Shown here piece after piece: positions 32,565 to 40,858 of a stretch of DNA of 47,305 nucleotides; within the stretch, counting starts at the first letter, position 1, and each line of letters opens with the position of its first letter. This stretch comes from Betaproteobacteria bacterium (GTDB lineage: Bacteria; Pseudomonadota; Gammaproteobacteria; Burkholderiales; SG8-39). The stretch is taken from assembly GCA_947479645.1 (NCBI GenBank), contig CANKAJ010000022.1, forward strand, positions 1-47,305, in the 5' to 3' direction. The notes under the pieces are model-generated. The model was not told the DNA's origin. It searched no databases and worked only from the letters and a program-made list of their open reading frames with translations. Both the position numbers and the translations under genes were made by a program.

Positions 32565-33018
32565 CACAGCAGCGTAGCCGTCACGATGCATCCCAATAGC
32601 ATGTCAAGATAAGCCTGCCACTCCAGGCGTCGCAGGCGAAACTGAAGAAGAACGACTCTTTTTTCGCGCAGCGAAAGGCATTGCACCAGGCAGCCAATCC
32701 CGGCACGCCACAACACCAGGAAAGCAATCAGGCCCGCCGGGATTGCATTCTCCATGTTGAGCATGCCCATGGCGCCGGCGAGCGAGGCGAGGCCGATTGC
32801 AACGATCAGGATGATCATGGCCATGCCGATATGACTGAGTACCGATAGATGATAGGGAATGCGCCAACCCAGTGCATGCCGGGCACGCCACGTCAGCAGC
32901 AATCCGGTACCGCTGCCGAATGCGAACAGGCCGATCGCGACGGTATTGAGATAATTCAGCGCATCACCTGAAAGCGAGATACGTTGTTGATATGGGTGAA
33001 AATCGCGTTATTGAGCAT
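32546..33018 (-). pseudogene. small four-helix membrane protein with an apparent frameshift
   Basis: From 32902 downward the frame encodes hydrophobic helices IGMAMIILIVAIGLASLAG, AIPAGLIAFLVLWRAGIGC and MLLGCIVTATLLWLSQ. The open frame continues upstream of the TTG at 32902 through another helix (NTVAIGLFAFGSGTGLLL) but meets a stop with no ATG or GTG. An ATG at 33018 in a different frame reads MLNNAIFTHINNVS before stopping. Joining the two needs one extra base near 32970 and would give a protein of about 157 residues with four membrane segments. So this is either a gene broken by a one-base deletion or a sequencing error; a TTG start at 32902 is the alternative. Family not recognised. Confidence 0.5.
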
Positions 33019-33124
33019 CGCGTAACTTCGCTTGGCATTCCCTGGTCGTTAATTTTTTCCGATGACTTGAGTTTTCAATGTTATCGATAGGAAGTGGATG
33101 CATTTCAACAAGCAGGCGGGGAAC

Positions 33125-33163
33125 TACCCCTCATTTCGTTGAGGTGCCCCAATTTGAGGGGTA
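33125..33163. repeat. 9-bp inverted repeat
   Basis: TACCCCTCA (33125-33133) and TGAGGGGTA (33155-33163) are perfectly complementary across a 21-base spacer. It could fold as a hairpin downstream or upstream of unknown transcripts. Confidence 0.5.
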
Positions 33164-33276
33164 AGGCTTGCGCCTCCGGCAGCAACCGGAGCGGGCATTT
33201 GGTGTTTTCGACTCAATCTTGAGCAAACCATTGCCAAGCGGGGTATTTCCACAGGGTAGCTGCCCTAAGGGGCCAG

Positions 33277-33309
33277 TTATGCACAGGCTTATCCACAAGA
33301 ATTGTGGAT
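33277..33309. promoter_or_regulatory. DnaA-box pair with inverted DnaA-like half
   Basis: TTATGCACA (33277-33285) and TTATCCACA (33289-33297) both match the DnaA consensus TTATNCACA in the same orientation, 3 bases apart. ATCCACAA (33291-33298) and TTGTGGAT (33302-33309) then form a perfect 8-bp inverted repeat with a 3-base gap. No replication genes are nearby. Confidence 0.65.
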
Positions 33310-33325
33310 GGATGATGTCTCGCTC

Positions 33326-33345
33326 CATCTGATCGATGTCAGATG
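33326..33345. promoter_or_regulatory. operator-like palindrome upstream of Bug receptor 3
   Basis: CATCTGA (33326-33332) and TCAGATG (33339-33345) are perfect 7-bp arms with a 6-base spacer, 131 bases upstream of the receptor start. This is the size and spacing of a dimeric repressor site. Confidence 0.45.
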
Positions 33346-33476
33346 AGCATTGCAATGGACCAATATGTATGCAATGTGCCGCGGCTTCCGCTCTGAATGC
33401 AGTACTTGCCCCTGTCAAGCCTGCCTTGGGTATGCAATGATGCACACCGTACATCGATAATTCCGGAGGAGTCCCA

Positions 33477-34457
33477 ATGAAGATGTCATTTGTAGTTGCA
33501 TCTCGATTCTTGTCCCTGGGTATTGCACTGGCTCAATGTGGTCTTGCATTTGCGCAGCAATATCCGGTCAAGCCAGTGACCGTCATCATCCCCTACACGG
33601 CAGGTGGGTCAACGGAGGCGGATACGCGGCCCTATACGCAAAAGCTGAGCGAAGCACTCGGCAAACCGTTCATCATCGACTACAAGCCTGGCGCAGGCAC
33701 CACGGTGGGCACGGCCTATGTGGCCAAGGCTGCACCGGACGGCTATACCCTGCTTAGCACGACATCCACCATTGCAGTGGCCCAGGTTCTCTATAAAAAC
33801 CTGACCTATGATGCCGTCAACAGCTTTGCGCCCATCTCCACCATTTATGCACGCACTCTGTTGCTGGTAACGAATGCGGCCGTGCCGGCTGGCAATTGGG
33901 CTGAGTATGTCGCGTATGTGCGTGCCAACCCGGGCAAACTCAATATTGCCACTGTCGGCGCCGGCGGCTCATACCATATCGGCAGCGCCTGGCTGCACGG
34001 CGAGTTCAAGGGCAACGTGGTGCATGTGCACTACAAGGGATCCAGCCCGCTGTTGATCGATCTGCTGGCGGGTCGCGCGGACGCGACCATTTCCTCGGTC
34101 TATCAGGCAACGCCGCACCTGAAATCGGGCAAGCTGCGCGCCATTGCCGCCCTGGGCCGTGCCCGTTCGTCACTGCTGCCTGACCTCAAAACGGTGGATG
34201 AGCAGGGGTTGAAAGGTTTTGACTTCACCAGTTGGGGGGCAATCCTGGCACCGGCCAAGACCCCTGATGCCATCGTCGGCAGACTCAATGCGGAGCTGGT
34301 AAAAATCGCGAAATTGCCCGAGTCAATCAAGCGTGTTGAAATCGATGGCACGTCCATGATCAGCAGTACGCCGCAGGAGTTGCGCGATATGCTTGCCAAG
34401 GAAATTGCGATCTGGCGCAAAGTGGTCAGCGAGAACAACATCAGCAGCGACGAGTGA
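33477..34457 (+). CDS. Bug/TctC family periplasmic solute receptor (receptor 3)
   Basis: A 326-residue TTT-family binding protein with a signal peptide cleaved near CGLAFAQ (about residue 27). GGAGGAG precedes the ATG at good spacing. The first ligand loop reads YTAGGSTEADTR, with Glu where almost all relatives have Asp (GGxxD), which may alter ligand preference; the second loop is APDGYTLL. It is the only plus-strand member of the seven-receptor stretch and converges on receptor 4 with a strong hairpin between them. Confidence 0.92.
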   Translation: MKMSFVVASRFLSLGIALAQCGLAFAQQYPVKPVTVIIPYTAGGSTEADTRPYTQKLSEALGKPFIIDYKPGAGTTVGTAYVAKAAPDGYTLLSTTSTIAVAQVLYKNLTYDAVNSFAPISTIYARTLLLVTNAAVPAGNWAEYVAYVRANPGKLNIATVGAGGSYHIGSAWLHGEFKGNVVHVHYKGSSPLLIDLLAGRADATISSVYQATPHLKSGKLRAIAALGRARSSLLPDLKTVDEQGLKGFDFTSWGAILAPAKTPDAIVGRLNAELVKIAKLPESIKRVEIDGTSMISSTPQELRDMLAKEIAIWRKVVSENNISSDE

Positions 34458-34472
34458 AACTACCGTTCGATC

Positions 34473-34492
34473 GCGGCAGCCCTTGCTGCCGC
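34473..34492. terminator. 8-bp hairpin between convergent Bug genes
   Basis: GCGGCAGC (34473-34480) and GCTGCCGC (34485-34492) pair perfectly around a 4-base loop, midway between the convergent stops at 34457 and 34507. It has no T run but is very GC-rich. Confidence 0.6.
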
Positions 34493-34506
34493 CCTCATGG
34501 CCGCCA

Positions 34507-35481
34507 TCACTCCGGCACGATATTGGCAGCCTGAATGACCTTGCGCCACTTGGCGATTTCATCTCGCACCTTGGTGGCCAGTACTTCCGGACGGCTGACC
34601 ATGAGTACGGTGCCAAAGGCGTCGAACTTCTGCTTCACTTCCAGATTGTTGACCTGGGGCACCAGTTCCGCGCTCAGTTTGGCGATGATGTCCTTGCTCA
34701 CTGCGGCCGGCGCGAACAGGCCGTACCAGATGGTGGACTCGTAACCCGGCACGGTCTCACCGATGGTGGGGATGTCGGGCAGCGCTGGCGTACGCTGCGC
34801 GTTGGTCACGGCCAGCCCCTTGATCTGTCCGGCCTTGATTCGCGATGCCAGTTCAACCGAACTGGCAAAGATCAGATCGGTTTGACCGCCAACCATGCTC
34901 GTGAGTGCTGCGGCCGCCCCGCCAAACGGAACATGCAGAATGTCGATGCCGGCCAGGGATTTGAGCAGTTCTCCGGAGAGATGGTTGGTGGTGCCAACAC
35001 CGCTGGATCCGAACGTGATCTTCCCGGGACTGGCTTTGGCAAGCCGGATCAGATCGGCGATAGTGTTGCCGGCAAACTTGTTTCCCGCGCCCAGTACTGT
35101 GGCACTCAGGCAGACCAGGCTGACCGGGGCAAGATCCTTTTCAACATTGTAGGCAAGGCTCTTGTAGTAGCTGGGCGAGATCGCGATGGCTGTTGTCGTG
35201 AACAGAAAGGTGTATCCATCCGGCGCCGATTTGGAGACCTGATCGCTGCCGATATTTCCGCCGGCACCAGGCTTGTTTTCGATGAGGAAGGGCTGTCCGA
35301 ACTTCCTGCTCATCGGATCGGTGTAGGCGCGCGTGAGCGCATCCAGCGGACCGCCAGCGGTAAAGGGGATGACGATACGCACTGGTTTGGATGGCCAGTT
35401 GGTTACCGGCGTCTGCGCGATTGACTGTGCCGAAGCCAGCAGCGTGGCCGACAGCGCAATCAGGGGAAGTGCTCGTTTCAT
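34507..35481 (-). CDS. Bug/TctC family periplasmic solute receptor (receptor 4)
   Basis: A 324-residue TTT-family binding protein; signal peptide to about SAQSIAQT (residue 22). Ligand loops FTAGGPLDALTR and APDGYTFL are of the common type. The start at 35481 was chosen because it begins a proper signal peptide and has GGAGAT before it; the upstream frame to 35544 adds an unlikely polar leader. It is the last gene of the minus-strand receptor array, 109 bases after receptor 5. Confidence 0.92.
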   Translation of the reverse strand: MKRALPLIALSATLLASAQSIAQTPVTNWPSKPVRIVIPFTAGGPLDALTRAYTDPMSRKFGQPFLIENKPGAGGNIGSDQVSKSAPDGYTFLFTTTAIAISPSYYKSLAYNVEKDLAPVSLVCLSATVLGAGNKFAGNTIADLIRLAKASPGKITFGSSGVGTTNHLSGELLKSLAGIDILHVPFGGAAAALTSMVGGQTDLIFASSVELASRIKAGQIKGLAVTNAQRTPALPDIPTIGETVPGYESTIWYGLFAPAAVSKDIIAKLSAELVPQVNNLEVKQKFDAFGTVLMVSRPEVLATKVRDEIAKWRKVIQAANIVPE

Positions 35482-35559
35482 GCTATCTCCGTGTTGTCGA
35501 TTTTCGATGGGTTGCTTTGGGCTTGGAGCGAAGGATCCCAACACAATACCGTTTCCTGG

Positions 35560-35579
35560 GCCGGATATTCCGGCTTTTT
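35560..35579 (+). terminator. plus-facing terminator-like hairpin between receptors 4 and 5
   Basis: GCCGGA and TCCGGC pair around TAT and are followed by five T on the plus strand. All flanking genes run on the minus strand, so it would stop antisense transcripts; on the minus strand it is only a hairpin 11 bases past the receptor 5 stop. Confidence 0.45.
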
Positions 35580-35590
35580 GTGAACAGCGC

Positions 35591-36562
35591 TTACTCCGGT
35601 TCGATTCCGGCTGCCTTGAGCAGGCTCAGCCAGCGCGGTGTTTCCTTGCGCACCCAGGCGTCGGTCTCATCGGGGGTGAGAAACAGCGCCCGACCGCTTT
35701 CCTCGTTGCGCTTGCGGATTTCCGGATCGTTGAGCACTTCAACCAGTTTGGTGTGCAACAGCTCGATGATGGGACGCGGCGTTCTGGCCGGGGCAAAGTG
35801 CCCGGTCCACGCCGACAACGCGACACCGGGCAGCACTTCATGCATGGTCGATACATTGAGCAGCGTCGGCACGCGCTGGGTGGCCGTGACGGCCACGGCA
35901 TAGGCCTGGCCGTTGTTGATGGACGGATAGGCGCCGCTCAGAGGTTGGAACGCGCCAGCCAGCCGGCCGCCGAACAGGTCGTTCATCATCTTGCCGGAGT
36001 CGGCATAGCGCACATAGGTGTTGTCGAGTCTGGCCGCGTTCTGCATCATCTTGTGCGCGGTTTCATAGGATGCGCTGGGGCCGCCGATGGGGAACAACTC
36101 GGGATTTTTCTTCGCGCGCTCGAGAAACTGCGTAAAGCTGATGCCCTTGAACTCATTGCGCAGCAACAGCGCGAAATACTGTTCGCCCACCAGCGTGATG
36201 CCGGCAAAGTCGCGTATCGGGTCATAGGGCAATGATTTGAAAAATCCCTGGGCGGCGGCGAGGTTGGCATTGCTGCCGTAAAGAATGGTGTAGCCATCGG
36301 GTTTGGCACGGGCGACATAGGCCGCGCCCAGCGTGGCATTGGCGCCGGGTTTGTTCTCGACAATCATCTGCAGGCTCTGACGCTTGCGCATGAGGTCGGC
36401 CATCATGCGGTTGGTGACATCAGGGCCGCCACCGGCGCCGTAGGGCATGATCAATGTAATCGGCTTGGACGGAAACACCTCCTGGGCGACGCTTGCGGAC
36501 GAAGACAGGGTGGCCAGGCCCAACAGTGCCAGTGAGCATGAAATCAGAGTGCGTCGATTCAT
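35591..36562 (-). CDS. Bug/TctC family periplasmic solute receptor (receptor 5)
   Basis: A 323-residue TTT-family binding protein with signal peptide to about SSASVAQE (residue 27). First loop YGAGGGPDVTNR keeps GGxxD; second loop KPDGYTIL. In the rest of the protein (KSLPYDPIRDFAGITLVGEQYFALLLR, GHFAPARTPRPIIELLH) it resembles the GSSSD group encoded upstream, so it looks like their closest relative with the ancestral loop. AGGGGAT precedes the ATG. The gap from receptor 6 is 28 bases, consistent with an operon. Confidence 0.92.
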   Translation of the reverse strand: MNRRTLISCSLALLGLATLSSSASVAQEVFPSKPITLIMPYGAGGGPDVTNRMMADLMRKRQSLQMIVENKPGANATLGAAYVARAKPDGYTILYGSNANLAAAQGFFKSLPYDPIRDFAGITLVGEQYFALLLRNEFKGISFTQFLERAKKNPELFPIGGPSASYETAHKMMQNAARLDNTYVRYADSGKMMNDLFGGRLAGAFQPLSGAYPSINNGQAYAVAVTATQRVPTLLNVSTMHEVLPGVALSAWTGHFAPARTPRPIIELLHTKLVEVLNDPEIRKRNEESGRALFLTPDETDAWVRKETPRWLSLLKAAGIEPE

Positions 36563-36590
36563 GAATATCCCCTTTGTATTGACTGGCCGT

Positions 36591-37586
36591 TCATTCAGGC
36601 TCGATGCCCGATGCCTTGAGCAGTACGGTCCAGCGTTGCACTTCCTTTTTCACGAAGGCGTCGGTTTCATCGGGTGTCATGAAGATGGCCCGGCCGCCTT
36701 CTTCGCTGCGCTTGAGAATGTCCGGGTCACGGTAGGCTTCGGTGATTTGCTGGTACAGGATGTTGATCACCGGGCGCGGCGTTTTTGCCGGCGCGAAGTA
36801 ACCGGTCCAGCCGCCGACGTTGACGCCGGGAAACATCTCTTCCATGGTGCTCGTATTGGGCAGACTGGCCATTCTGGTGGTTGAGGTCAGCGCAGCAATG
36901 TGCCCCTGGCCCGACTTGAGCGTGGGCAGGGCGAGATTGACCGGCAGCAGGGCGCCGCCCAGGCGGCCGCCCCACAGGTCGTTCAGCATGCGGCCTGCTT
37001 CGGCATAGGGCACATAGACATGATTCAGTTTGGCCGCTTCGGTCAGCAACTTGTTCAGCACCTGATACACGGCGCTTTGGCCGCCGATGGCAAAGCTGTC
37101 CGGATTCCTGCGCATGCGATCGAGAAATTGCGCGAAGCTCAGGTCCTTGAACTCGCCGCGTGTCAGCAGTGCGAAATGCTGCTCGGCAATCAGCGTGATG
37201 CCGGCGAGGTCGCGCACCGGATCATAGGCCAGCGCCTTGATCATGCCGGGGGCCGTTGCAATGGAACTGTTTGATCCATACACGATGGTGTAGCCGTCAG
37301 GGCGTGCCTTGGCCGCGTAGGCGGGGCCGATGGTGGCACCGCCGCCGGGGCGATTCTCAACCAGAATGGGTTGGCCGAAGCGCGATTGCATTTTTGAAAC
37401 CAGCAGTCGCACGCTGGTATCGGAAGACGATCCCGTGCCAAACGGCACGACAATGGTCAGCGCTTTTGACGGGAACTTGTCCTGGGCCCATGCAAGCGAT
37501 GGCGGCATGGTCAAGCACGCACAAGCGATGATCGTTCCCAGCAATCGGCTGGCCCTCAAGGCGGATGAGTCTTTTTCCGGCTGCAT
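36591..37586 (-). CDS. Bug/TctC family receptor, GSSSD-loop group (receptor 6)
   Basis: A 331-residue TTT-family binding protein with signal peptide to about SLAWAQD (residue 35). The first ligand loop is FGTGSSSDTSVR: the usual Gly-Gly is replaced by Ser residues before the conserved Asp. The start at 37586 is preferred because AGAGGAA stands about 6 bases before it; a further upstream ATG at 37619 would add a short polar leader. It shares long identical stretches with receptors 7-9 (YVPYAEAGRM, DLWGGRLGG, LPTLKSGQGHI), evidence of recent duplication. Confidence 0.92.
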   Translation of the reverse strand: MQPEKDSSALRASRLLGTIIACACLTMPPSLAWAQDKFPSKALTIVVPFGTGSSSDTSVRLLVSKMQSRFGQPILVENRPGGGATIGPAYAAKARPDGYTIVYGSNSSIATAPGMIKALAYDPVRDLAGITLIAEQHFALLTRGEFKDLSFAQFLDRMRRNPDSFAIGGQSAVYQVLNKLLTEAAKLNHVYVPYAEAGRMLNDLWGGRLGGALLPVNLALPTLKSGQGHIAALTSTTRMASLPNTSTMEEMFPGVNVGGWTGYFAPAKTPRPVINILYQQITEAYRDPDILKRSEEGGRAIFMTPDETDAFVKKEVQRWTVLLKASGIEPE

Positions 37587-37661
37587 TGCATTTCCTCTTT
37601 TGAAAAGGATCATTTTCATAAAATAGTGTTTTTTATTGCAATCGTTTCAAGCAGAATATGA

Positions 37662-38633
37662 TCACTCCGGTTCAATGCCGGCGGCTTTCAGCACGGCCGT
37701 CATCTGCGGCACATCCCTTCTCACCTGGGCGTCGGTTTCCTCAGGCGTCGTAAACAGGGCGCGGCCGCCTTCCTCGTTCCGCTTCAGGATCTCCGGATCC
37801 TTCACGGTTTCAGAAATATGTGCATGCAGCGTATTGATCACGGGCCGGGGCGTGCCGGCCGGCGCAAAGTACCCGGACCAGAAACTGATATGGGTACCCG
37901 GCAGTGTCTCTGCCATGGTCGGAATGTTGGGCAGATTGGGCACGCGGATGGTCGTGAACAGTGCGACGATGTGGCCCTGGCCCGACTTGAGGGTGGGCAA
38001 CGAGACGTTGAGCGAGGCAACGATGGCGCCCAGTCGCCCGCCCCAGAGGTCTGTCATCAGGCGGCCGGCCTCGGCATAGGGAACGTAGGTGTGGGTCAGT
38101 TTCGCGGCATCCGTCATCATCCTGTTCAAGGCCTGATAGGGCGCGCTTTGTGAGCCGACCGGAAAGCGTTCCGGATTCCTGCGTATCGATTCCAGGAACT
38201 GGGTGACCGATAGATTCCGGTATTCGCCGCGCGTGAGCAGCACCGCATAGGATTCGGTAAACAACGTGATGCCGGCGAAGTCGCGTACCGGGTCGAAGGG
38301 CAGCGACTTCACGAGGCCGGGCGCCGATGCAATCGAACTGGCTGAACCATACAGGATGGTGTAGCCGTCAGGCTTGGATTTGGCGACATAGGCGGGGCCA
38401 ATGGTGGCGCCGCCGCCAGTGCGATTTTCGATGAGGATGGGCTGGCCGAAGCGCGGCTGCATTTTTGTCGCGAGCAGTCGGGCGCTGGCATCCGACGATG
38501 AACCGGGGCCGAAGGGAACGACAATGCTCAGTGCCCGCGAAGGAAATTTGTCCTGCGCCATGACTGCCCCCGGCATTGCGCAGGCTCCGAGGGCAGCCAG
38601 CGTCAGCAGTGTTCTGGATGTATTTGCCATCAT
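37662..38633 (-). CDS. Bug/TctC family receptor, GSSSD-loop group (receptor 7)
   Basis: A 323-residue TTT-family binding protein; signal peptide to about PGAVMAQD (residue 27). First loop FGPGSSSDASAR; second loop KPDGYTIL. The start ATGATG overlaps the stop of receptor 8 by 4 bases, so the two are translationally coupled. It differs from receptors 6, 8 and 9 in segments such as FTESYAVLLTRGEY where they have EQ-FALLTR-EF, suggesting some functional divergence. Confidence 0.92.
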   Translation of the reverse strand: MMANTSRTLLTLAALGACAMPGAVMAQDKFPSRALSIVVPFGPGSSSDASARLLATKMQPRFGQPILIENRTGGGATIGPAYVAKSKPDGYTILYGSASSIASAPGLVKSLPFDPVRDFAGITLFTESYAVLLTRGEYRNLSVTQFLESIRRNPERFPVGSQSAPYQALNRMMTDAAKLTHTYVPYAEAGRLMTDLWGGRLGAIVASLNVSLPTLKSGQGHIVALFTTIRVPNLPNIPTMAETLPGTHISFWSGYFAPAGTPRPVINTLHAHISETVKDPEILKRNEEGGRALFTTPEETDAQVRRDVPQMTAVLKAAGIEPE

Positions 38634-39595
38634 TCGGGTTCGATTCCAGCCGCCTTCAGCAGCAGCGTCCAGCGCGCCACTTCCTTCCTGACATAGGCAT
38701 CGGTTTCGTCCGGTGTCAGGAACATCGGCCGGCCGCCTTCTTCATTTCTTTTCAGGATTTCCGGATCCCTTACCGCCTCTGCCATATGGGCATGCAGCGT
38801 GTTGATAATGGGTCGCGGCGTCCTGGCTGGCGCAAAGTAGCCGGTCCAGGAATTGATATGCACGCCGGGCAGCGTTTCATGCATGGTGTAGGTGCCGGGC
38901 TGGCTCGGCAGACGATCCATGGACGACAGTGCGACGATGTGACCCTGTCCGGCTTTCAGCGTGGGTAAGGCCAGGTTCAGCGGCACCAGCAGGCCGCCAA
39001 TGCGTCCCCCCCACAGGTCGCTCAGCATGCGGCCGGCTTCGGTATAGGGAACATAGACATGCGTGAGCTTTGCCGAGTCCGTCATCAACTTGTTCAGCAC
39101 CTGGAATGAGGCACTCTGGCCTCCGATCGCAAAGCTGTCTGGGCTCTGGCGCATGCGGTTCAGAAATTGCGGAAAGTTCAGCGCCTTGAACTCCGCGCGC
39201 GTGAGCAGCGCGAAATACTGTTCGCCAGTCAGTGTAATGCCCGAGAAGTCGTGTACGGGATCATAGGCGAGCGCCTTGACCATGCCTGGCGCGGTTCCCA
39301 GCGAACTGGTGGTGCCGAACACGATGGTGTAACCGTCGGGTTTGGCCTTGGCCACGTAGTTCGCGCCGATGGTGGCGCCGGCGCCGGCGCGGTTCTCCAC
39401 GAGAACGGGCTGGCCGAATTTGGGCTGCATCCTGGCGCCGAGTTGCCGTGCGCCCACATCCGATGATGACCCAGGGCCGAAGGGCACTACGATGGTCAAC
39501 GGTCGTGCCGGATACCTGTCCTGTGCACAGAGACTCGGTGATGTGGTGATCGAAGCTGCAGCCACCGCAAGCATGACCCATGCTGTTTTGTTCAT
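38630..39595 (-). CDS. Bug/TctC family receptor, GSSSD-loop group (receptor 8)
   Basis: A 321-residue TTT-family binding protein; signal peptide to about SPSLCAQD (residue 25). First loop FGPGSSSDVGAR; second loop KPDGYTIV. Very similar to receptor 9 (DFSGITLTGEQYFALLTR is shared exactly). AGGAG lies before the ATG. It is the upstream member of the overlapping pair with receptor 7, 160 bases after receptor 9; the AT-rich gap (39700-39740) could hold its own promoter. Confidence 0.92.
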   Translation of the reverse strand: MNKTAWVMLAVAAASITTSPSLCAQDRYPARPLTIVVPFGPGSSSDVGARQLGARMQPKFGQPVLVENRAGAGATIGANYVAKAKPDGYTIVFGTTSSLGTAPGMVKALAYDPVHDFSGITLTGEQYFALLTRAEFKALNFPQFLNRMRQSPDSFAIGGQSASFQVLNKLMTDSAKLTHVYVPYTEAGRMLSDLWGGRIGGLLVPLNLALPTLKAGQGHIVALSSMDRLPSQPGTYTMHETLPGVHINSWTGYFAPARTPRPIINTLHAHMAEAVRDPEILKRNEEGGRPMFLTPDETDAYVRKEVARWTLLLKAAGIEPE

Positions 39596-39755
39596 GTGCT
39601 CCTGCCTCTGGAAGAATTGTCGAGGATTGGATGCCTGGCGTTATCCGGCGGCTGGGGGCAGCCATGTGCAGCGGAGGGCCAGGCGAAGAGTTGCTTGTCG
39701 TTATCAATTTAAAAAATCGGGGATCTTTCCATAATAGGATTAAGTCAGATTATGA

Positions 39756-40751
39756 TCACTCCGGTTCTATGCCGGCCGCCTTCAACAAGGCGGTCCAGCG
39801 TGGCACTTCCTTCCTGACGTAAGCATCGGTTTCTTCCGGCGTCAGAAACAGCGGCCGGCCGCCATCCTCGTTGCGCTTCATCACCTCAGGGTCCTTCACG
39901 GTTTCCGAGATATGCGCATACAGCGTATTGATGACGGGGCGCGGCGTTTTGGCGGGGGCAAAGTAACCGGTCCATGAGTTGATTTGCACACCAGGCAGCG
40001 TCTCGGTCATGGTTGGCGTGCTGGGCAGGCTGGGAAGACGCTCGGCGGATGACAGCGCGGCGATATGCCCCTGTCCTGACTTGAGTGTGGGCAGGGCAAG
40101 GTTGAGCGGGACCATGGCGCCACCCAGGCGTCCGCCCCACAGGTCATTCATCATGCGCCCGGCCTCGGCGTAGGGAACGTAGACCTGATTGAGTTTGGCC
40201 GCATCGGTCATCATCTTGTTGAGCGTCTGGTAGGACGCGCTTTGGCCGCCGACCGCGAAGTTCTCGGGTGACTGGCGCATGCGATCGAGGAACTGCGGGA
40301 AGCTGAGTGATTTGAATTCGCCGCGCGTGAGTAGCGCGAAATACTGCTCGCCAGTGAGTGTGATGCCGGAGAAGTCACGGATGGGGTCATAGCTCAGCCC
40401 CTTGACCATGCCCGGTGCGGTGCCCAGTGAACTGGTCGATCCGTACATGATCGTATAGCCGTCGGGCTTGGCCTTGGCGACATAGGCGGCACCGATGGTG
40501 GTGCCGGCGCCGGCGCGATTCTCCACGATCATGGGTTGGCCGAACCGCGGCTGCATTTTGGCGCTCAACTGTCGTACGCCGATATCGGATGAGGAGCCAG
40601 GGCCGAATGGCACGACAATGCTCAGGGGCCTGGACGGATATTTGTCCTGCGCCATGCCGTCAGTTGTGATCACCACCGATGCCATCGTGCCCAGCAGCAT
40701 CGCCACGATGGCCCTGCGATTGCTGGTAAAACCTGTTTGCGTGTTGTTCAT
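39756..40751 (-). CDS. Bug/TctC family receptor, GSSSD-loop group (receptor 9)
   Basis: A 331-residue TTT-family binding protein, first gene of the minus-strand receptor array. Signal peptide, with an extended n-region, ends near TTDGMAQD (residue 36). First loop FGPGSSSDIGVR; second loop KPDGYTIM. The ATG at 40751 has an excellent AAAGGAGG Shine-Dalgarno; the frame is open further upstream without support. Direct repeats and a small hairpin lie 40-72 bases upstream. Confidence 0.93.
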   Translation of the reverse strand: MNNTQTGFTSNRRAIVAMLLGTMASVVITTDGMAQDKYPSRPLSIVVPFGPGSSSDIGVRQLSAKMQPRFGQPMIVENRAGAGTTIGAAYVAKAKPDGYTIMYGSTSSLGTAPGMVKGLSYDPIRDFSGITLTGEQYFALLTRGEFKSLSFPQFLDRMRQSPENFAVGGQSASYQTLNKMMTDAAKLNQVYVPYAEAGRMMNDLWGGRLGGAMVPLNLALPTLKSGQGHIAALSSAERLPSLPSTPTMTETLPGVQINSWTGYFAPAKTPRPVINTLYAHISETVKDPEVMKRNEDGGRPLFLTPEETDAYVRKEVPRWTALLKAAGIEPE

Positions 40752-40791
40752 TGTCTTCCTCCTTTGGAAAATCAATCTGCATACGCACTGC

Positions 40792-40823
40792 AATCGTGAA
40801 ATCGTGAAATCGTTTCTACGATT
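40792..40823. promoter_or_regulatory. AATCGTGA direct repeats and hairpin upstream of the receptor array
   Basis: AATCGTGA occurs twice in direct repeat (40792-40807), followed by AATCGT-TTCT-ACGATT (40808-40823), a 6-bp perfect hairpin. The 9-mer TGCAATCGT (40789-40797) recurs at 37637-37645, upstream of receptor 6. Together these may be binding sites of a regulator shared by the array. Confidence 0.45.
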
Positions 40824-40858
40824 CTTTTTGCACAGTCTCCCTGATCCGATACGGCCGG

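Larger units (their letters stand above)
33019..33476. other. 458-base intergenic region rich in palindromes and DnaA boxes
   Basis: No convincing gene is present. The region contains an inverted repeat (33125-33163), two consensus DnaA boxes plus a DnaA-type palindrome (33277-33309), a 7-bp operator-like palindrome (33326-33345) and the GGAGGAG Shine-Dalgarno of Bug receptor 3. Confidence 0.6.

Noticed and set aside
33240..33345. Chromosomal replication origin
   Set aside because: Only two consensus DnaA boxes, no clear AT-rich unwinding element and no dnaA, dnaN, gidA, rpmH or parAB nearby.
33131..33454. 107-codon minus-strand frame in the intergenic region
   Set aside because: Composition is unlike a protein, with no Shine-Dalgarno, and it runs over several palindromes and DnaA boxes.
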